Assembly: GCA_043820265.1 (NCBI GenBank)
Contig: JBDREA010000059.1
Coordinates: 1 to 15,351, forward strand
Reading direction: 5' to 3'
Length of the DNA: 15,351 bases
Source: JBDREA01 sp043820265
Lineage (GTDB): Archaea > Altiarchaeota > Altiarchaeia > IMC4 > JBDREA01
This document shows positions 14,339-15,351 of the stretch, one piece after another. Positions within the stretch are counted from its first letter, which is position 1, and every line of letters begins with the position of its first letter. The translations under genes and the position numbers were made by a program. A model generated the notes under the pieces. It was given only the letters and a program-made list of their open reading frames with translations, made no database searches and was not told where the DNA came from.

Positions 14339-15351
14339 ATGAGTCTAAATCAACCCAAACATGTTTCTGATAAGCTTCTAATAGAAGTTCCTCGTCCTAA
14401 AGATGCAACAGTCCTATCAGGAAACATTCTCATAAAAAAAATTCCTTTGGACGCAACCTTAGATCAAGATGGTATAAGGAGTATAACAGGGGGGTTCTCT
14501 TGGCCGAGCGTCCTCTTTCCTAGAGGAGAGATACATGGTACTCAGTTATTTGATGGGGTTCTCGAAACAGCGCTCGGGCCCGAATATCTAAACTGGCCTC
14601 AAAGTGATATAGCCGATCTAGGGATGGCTGGGACCGAAGCCTTCAACAACGCAGTGGGACACGGGCATAAAGGCGATCAAATCAAACAGGTCTTGATAGG
14701 TTTGGATCTCACTAGGGCTAAAGCTAGGATTTCTATCACTGATGAAGGTGACGGATTTGATGTTTCACAGGTTCCTGATCCACTCACAGAAGAAGAATTC
14801 GCCAAGATGAGGGACAGGGGAAGAGGAATAATGATTATGAGGGAGTTAATGGACTCAGTTTATCATCCACCTGAGATGGGCGGCCGCCAGATTGTTTTAG
14901 AAAATACGGCCTCAAAGATCTGGAATATCGAGGCAGCAGTAGGTATTAATCAAGATATCCCAGTACACATGGTATCTGAAAACGAGACGGTTAAAATGAT
15001 AAGAGCATCTTTTGGTTTGCCAGTGGAAAGAAAAAACAAACTTCTTTTACTAGCATTAATCAACAGGGTAGTTGGACATCCTCACTTAAAATGGCCGATG
15101 GGAAGCTCAGATGTATTAGCTAATGCTGCTTTGGAAGTTTTCGGTGAAGCTGGGAGTTTTGGTAGGGAAGTTGGAAGGAAAAAAAACATCACTATCAATT
15201 TAAGGGCACAAGAGCAATTGGCATTTCTATCAATAACCAGTATAGAAAGAGGTTTCCAATTCCATCCAGATGGTAGTCTTAAAGATGTAAAAAGTATGCT
15301 TGGAACTGAGAATGCATTTTTAGACTTCACAGGAACTCAGATGATTCTTAA
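14339..15351 (+). CDS. RsbW/SpoIIAB-like ATPase-domain protein, 3' end outside window
   Basis: An open frame from the ATG at 14339 runs off the window (337 complete codons, no stop). Residues about 88-190 form a histidine-kinase-like ATPase of the anti-sigma-factor type: N-box GTEAFNNAVGHGH (98-110), ITDEGDGFDVSQVPDP (133-148) and the G2 loop DRGRGIMIMRELMD (159-172). In bacteria such domains are serine kinases (RsbW, SpoIIAB) acting on STAS-domain antagonists; no HisKA domain precedes it here. Residues 1-87 and 210-337 are not recognised; the latter holds LLLLALINRVVGHP and a mixed helix-strand stretch. The ATG lies 8 nt after the palindromic block, with no Shine-Dalgarno. Archaea lack sigma-70, so its target must differ from the bacterial case. 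Confidence 0.82.
   Translation, partial: MSLNQPKHVSDKLLIEVPRPKDATVLSGNILIKKIPLDATLDQDGIRSITGGFSWPSVLFPRGEIHGTQLFDGVLETALGPEYLNWPQSDIADLGMAGTEAFNNAVGHGHKGDQIKQVLIGLDLTRAKARISITDEGDGFDVSQVPDPLTEEEFAKMRDRGRGIMIMRELMDSVYHPPEMGGRQIVLENTASKIWNIEAAVGINQDIPVHMVSENETVKMIRASFGLPVERKNKLLLLALINRVVGHPHLKWPMGSSDVLANAALEVFGEAGSFGREVGRKKNITINLRAQEQLAFLSITSIERGFQFHPDGSLKDVKSMLGTENAFLDFTGTQMIL

Noticed and set aside
15082..15330. Minus-strand 82-aa ORF near the window end
   Set aside because: It is antisense to the unfinished ATPase-domain frame, which has conserved motifs.

Overview
The window looks like chromosomal DNA of an archaeon. The strongest marker is a complete beta-ribofuranosylaminobenzene 5'-phosphate synthase (mptG, methanopterin pathway). 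Supporting markers are a short-form ThiC, a monofunctional ThiL, a DUF447 protein and a Thr/Ser-linked beta-helix surface protein. The coenzyme suggests a methanogen or another C1-metabolising euryarchaeal-type lineage; an Altiarchaeota-like host is possible, but the exact lineage cannot be read from this sequence.

Layout. (1) 1-140: the 3' end of a DDE-transposase insertion sequence. It has cut into a gene for a secreted-type protein (beta-helix repeats, Thr/Ser linker, LamG-like domain; open frame 88-2520) and removed its 5' end. (2) 2517-6915, minus strand: a thiamine operon in the order thiM, thiE, thiC, small ribbon-helix-helix gene, then a hicB-hicA toxin-antitoxin pair, then thiL. A 47-bp near-copy of the thiL 5' end lies upstream of hicB, so the hicBA cassette is bracketed by two thiL starts, one of them a dead stub. 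ThiM (thiazole kinase), ThiC (HMP-phosphate synthase), ThiE (coupling enzyme) and ThiL (TMP to TPP kinase) together cover much of thiamine pyrophosphate synthesis; no thiD is present here. (3) 7000-7966, plus strand: two small genes almost touching, a hypothetical protein with a possible PH-like fold and a DUF447 family protein. (4) 8043-13005: a very large soluble sensor histidine kinase (nine PAS domains, one GAF, HisKA, HATPase) followed 31 nt later by a stand-alone receiver protein, forming a two-component pair. (5) 13032-13970, minus strand: mptG, convergent with the receiver gene. (6) 14015-14330: a non-coding block made almost wholly of short perfect palindromes and bounded by imperfect terminal inverted repeats. 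It is the most unusual structure in the window. (7) 14339 to the end: an unfinished ORF with an RsbW/SpoIIAB-type ATPase domain, starting 8 nt after the palindromic block.

Themes: two insertion or rearrangement scars (IS in the surface-protein gene, TA cassette at thiL), one unexplained palindromic element, and two histidine-kinase-fold signalling loci.
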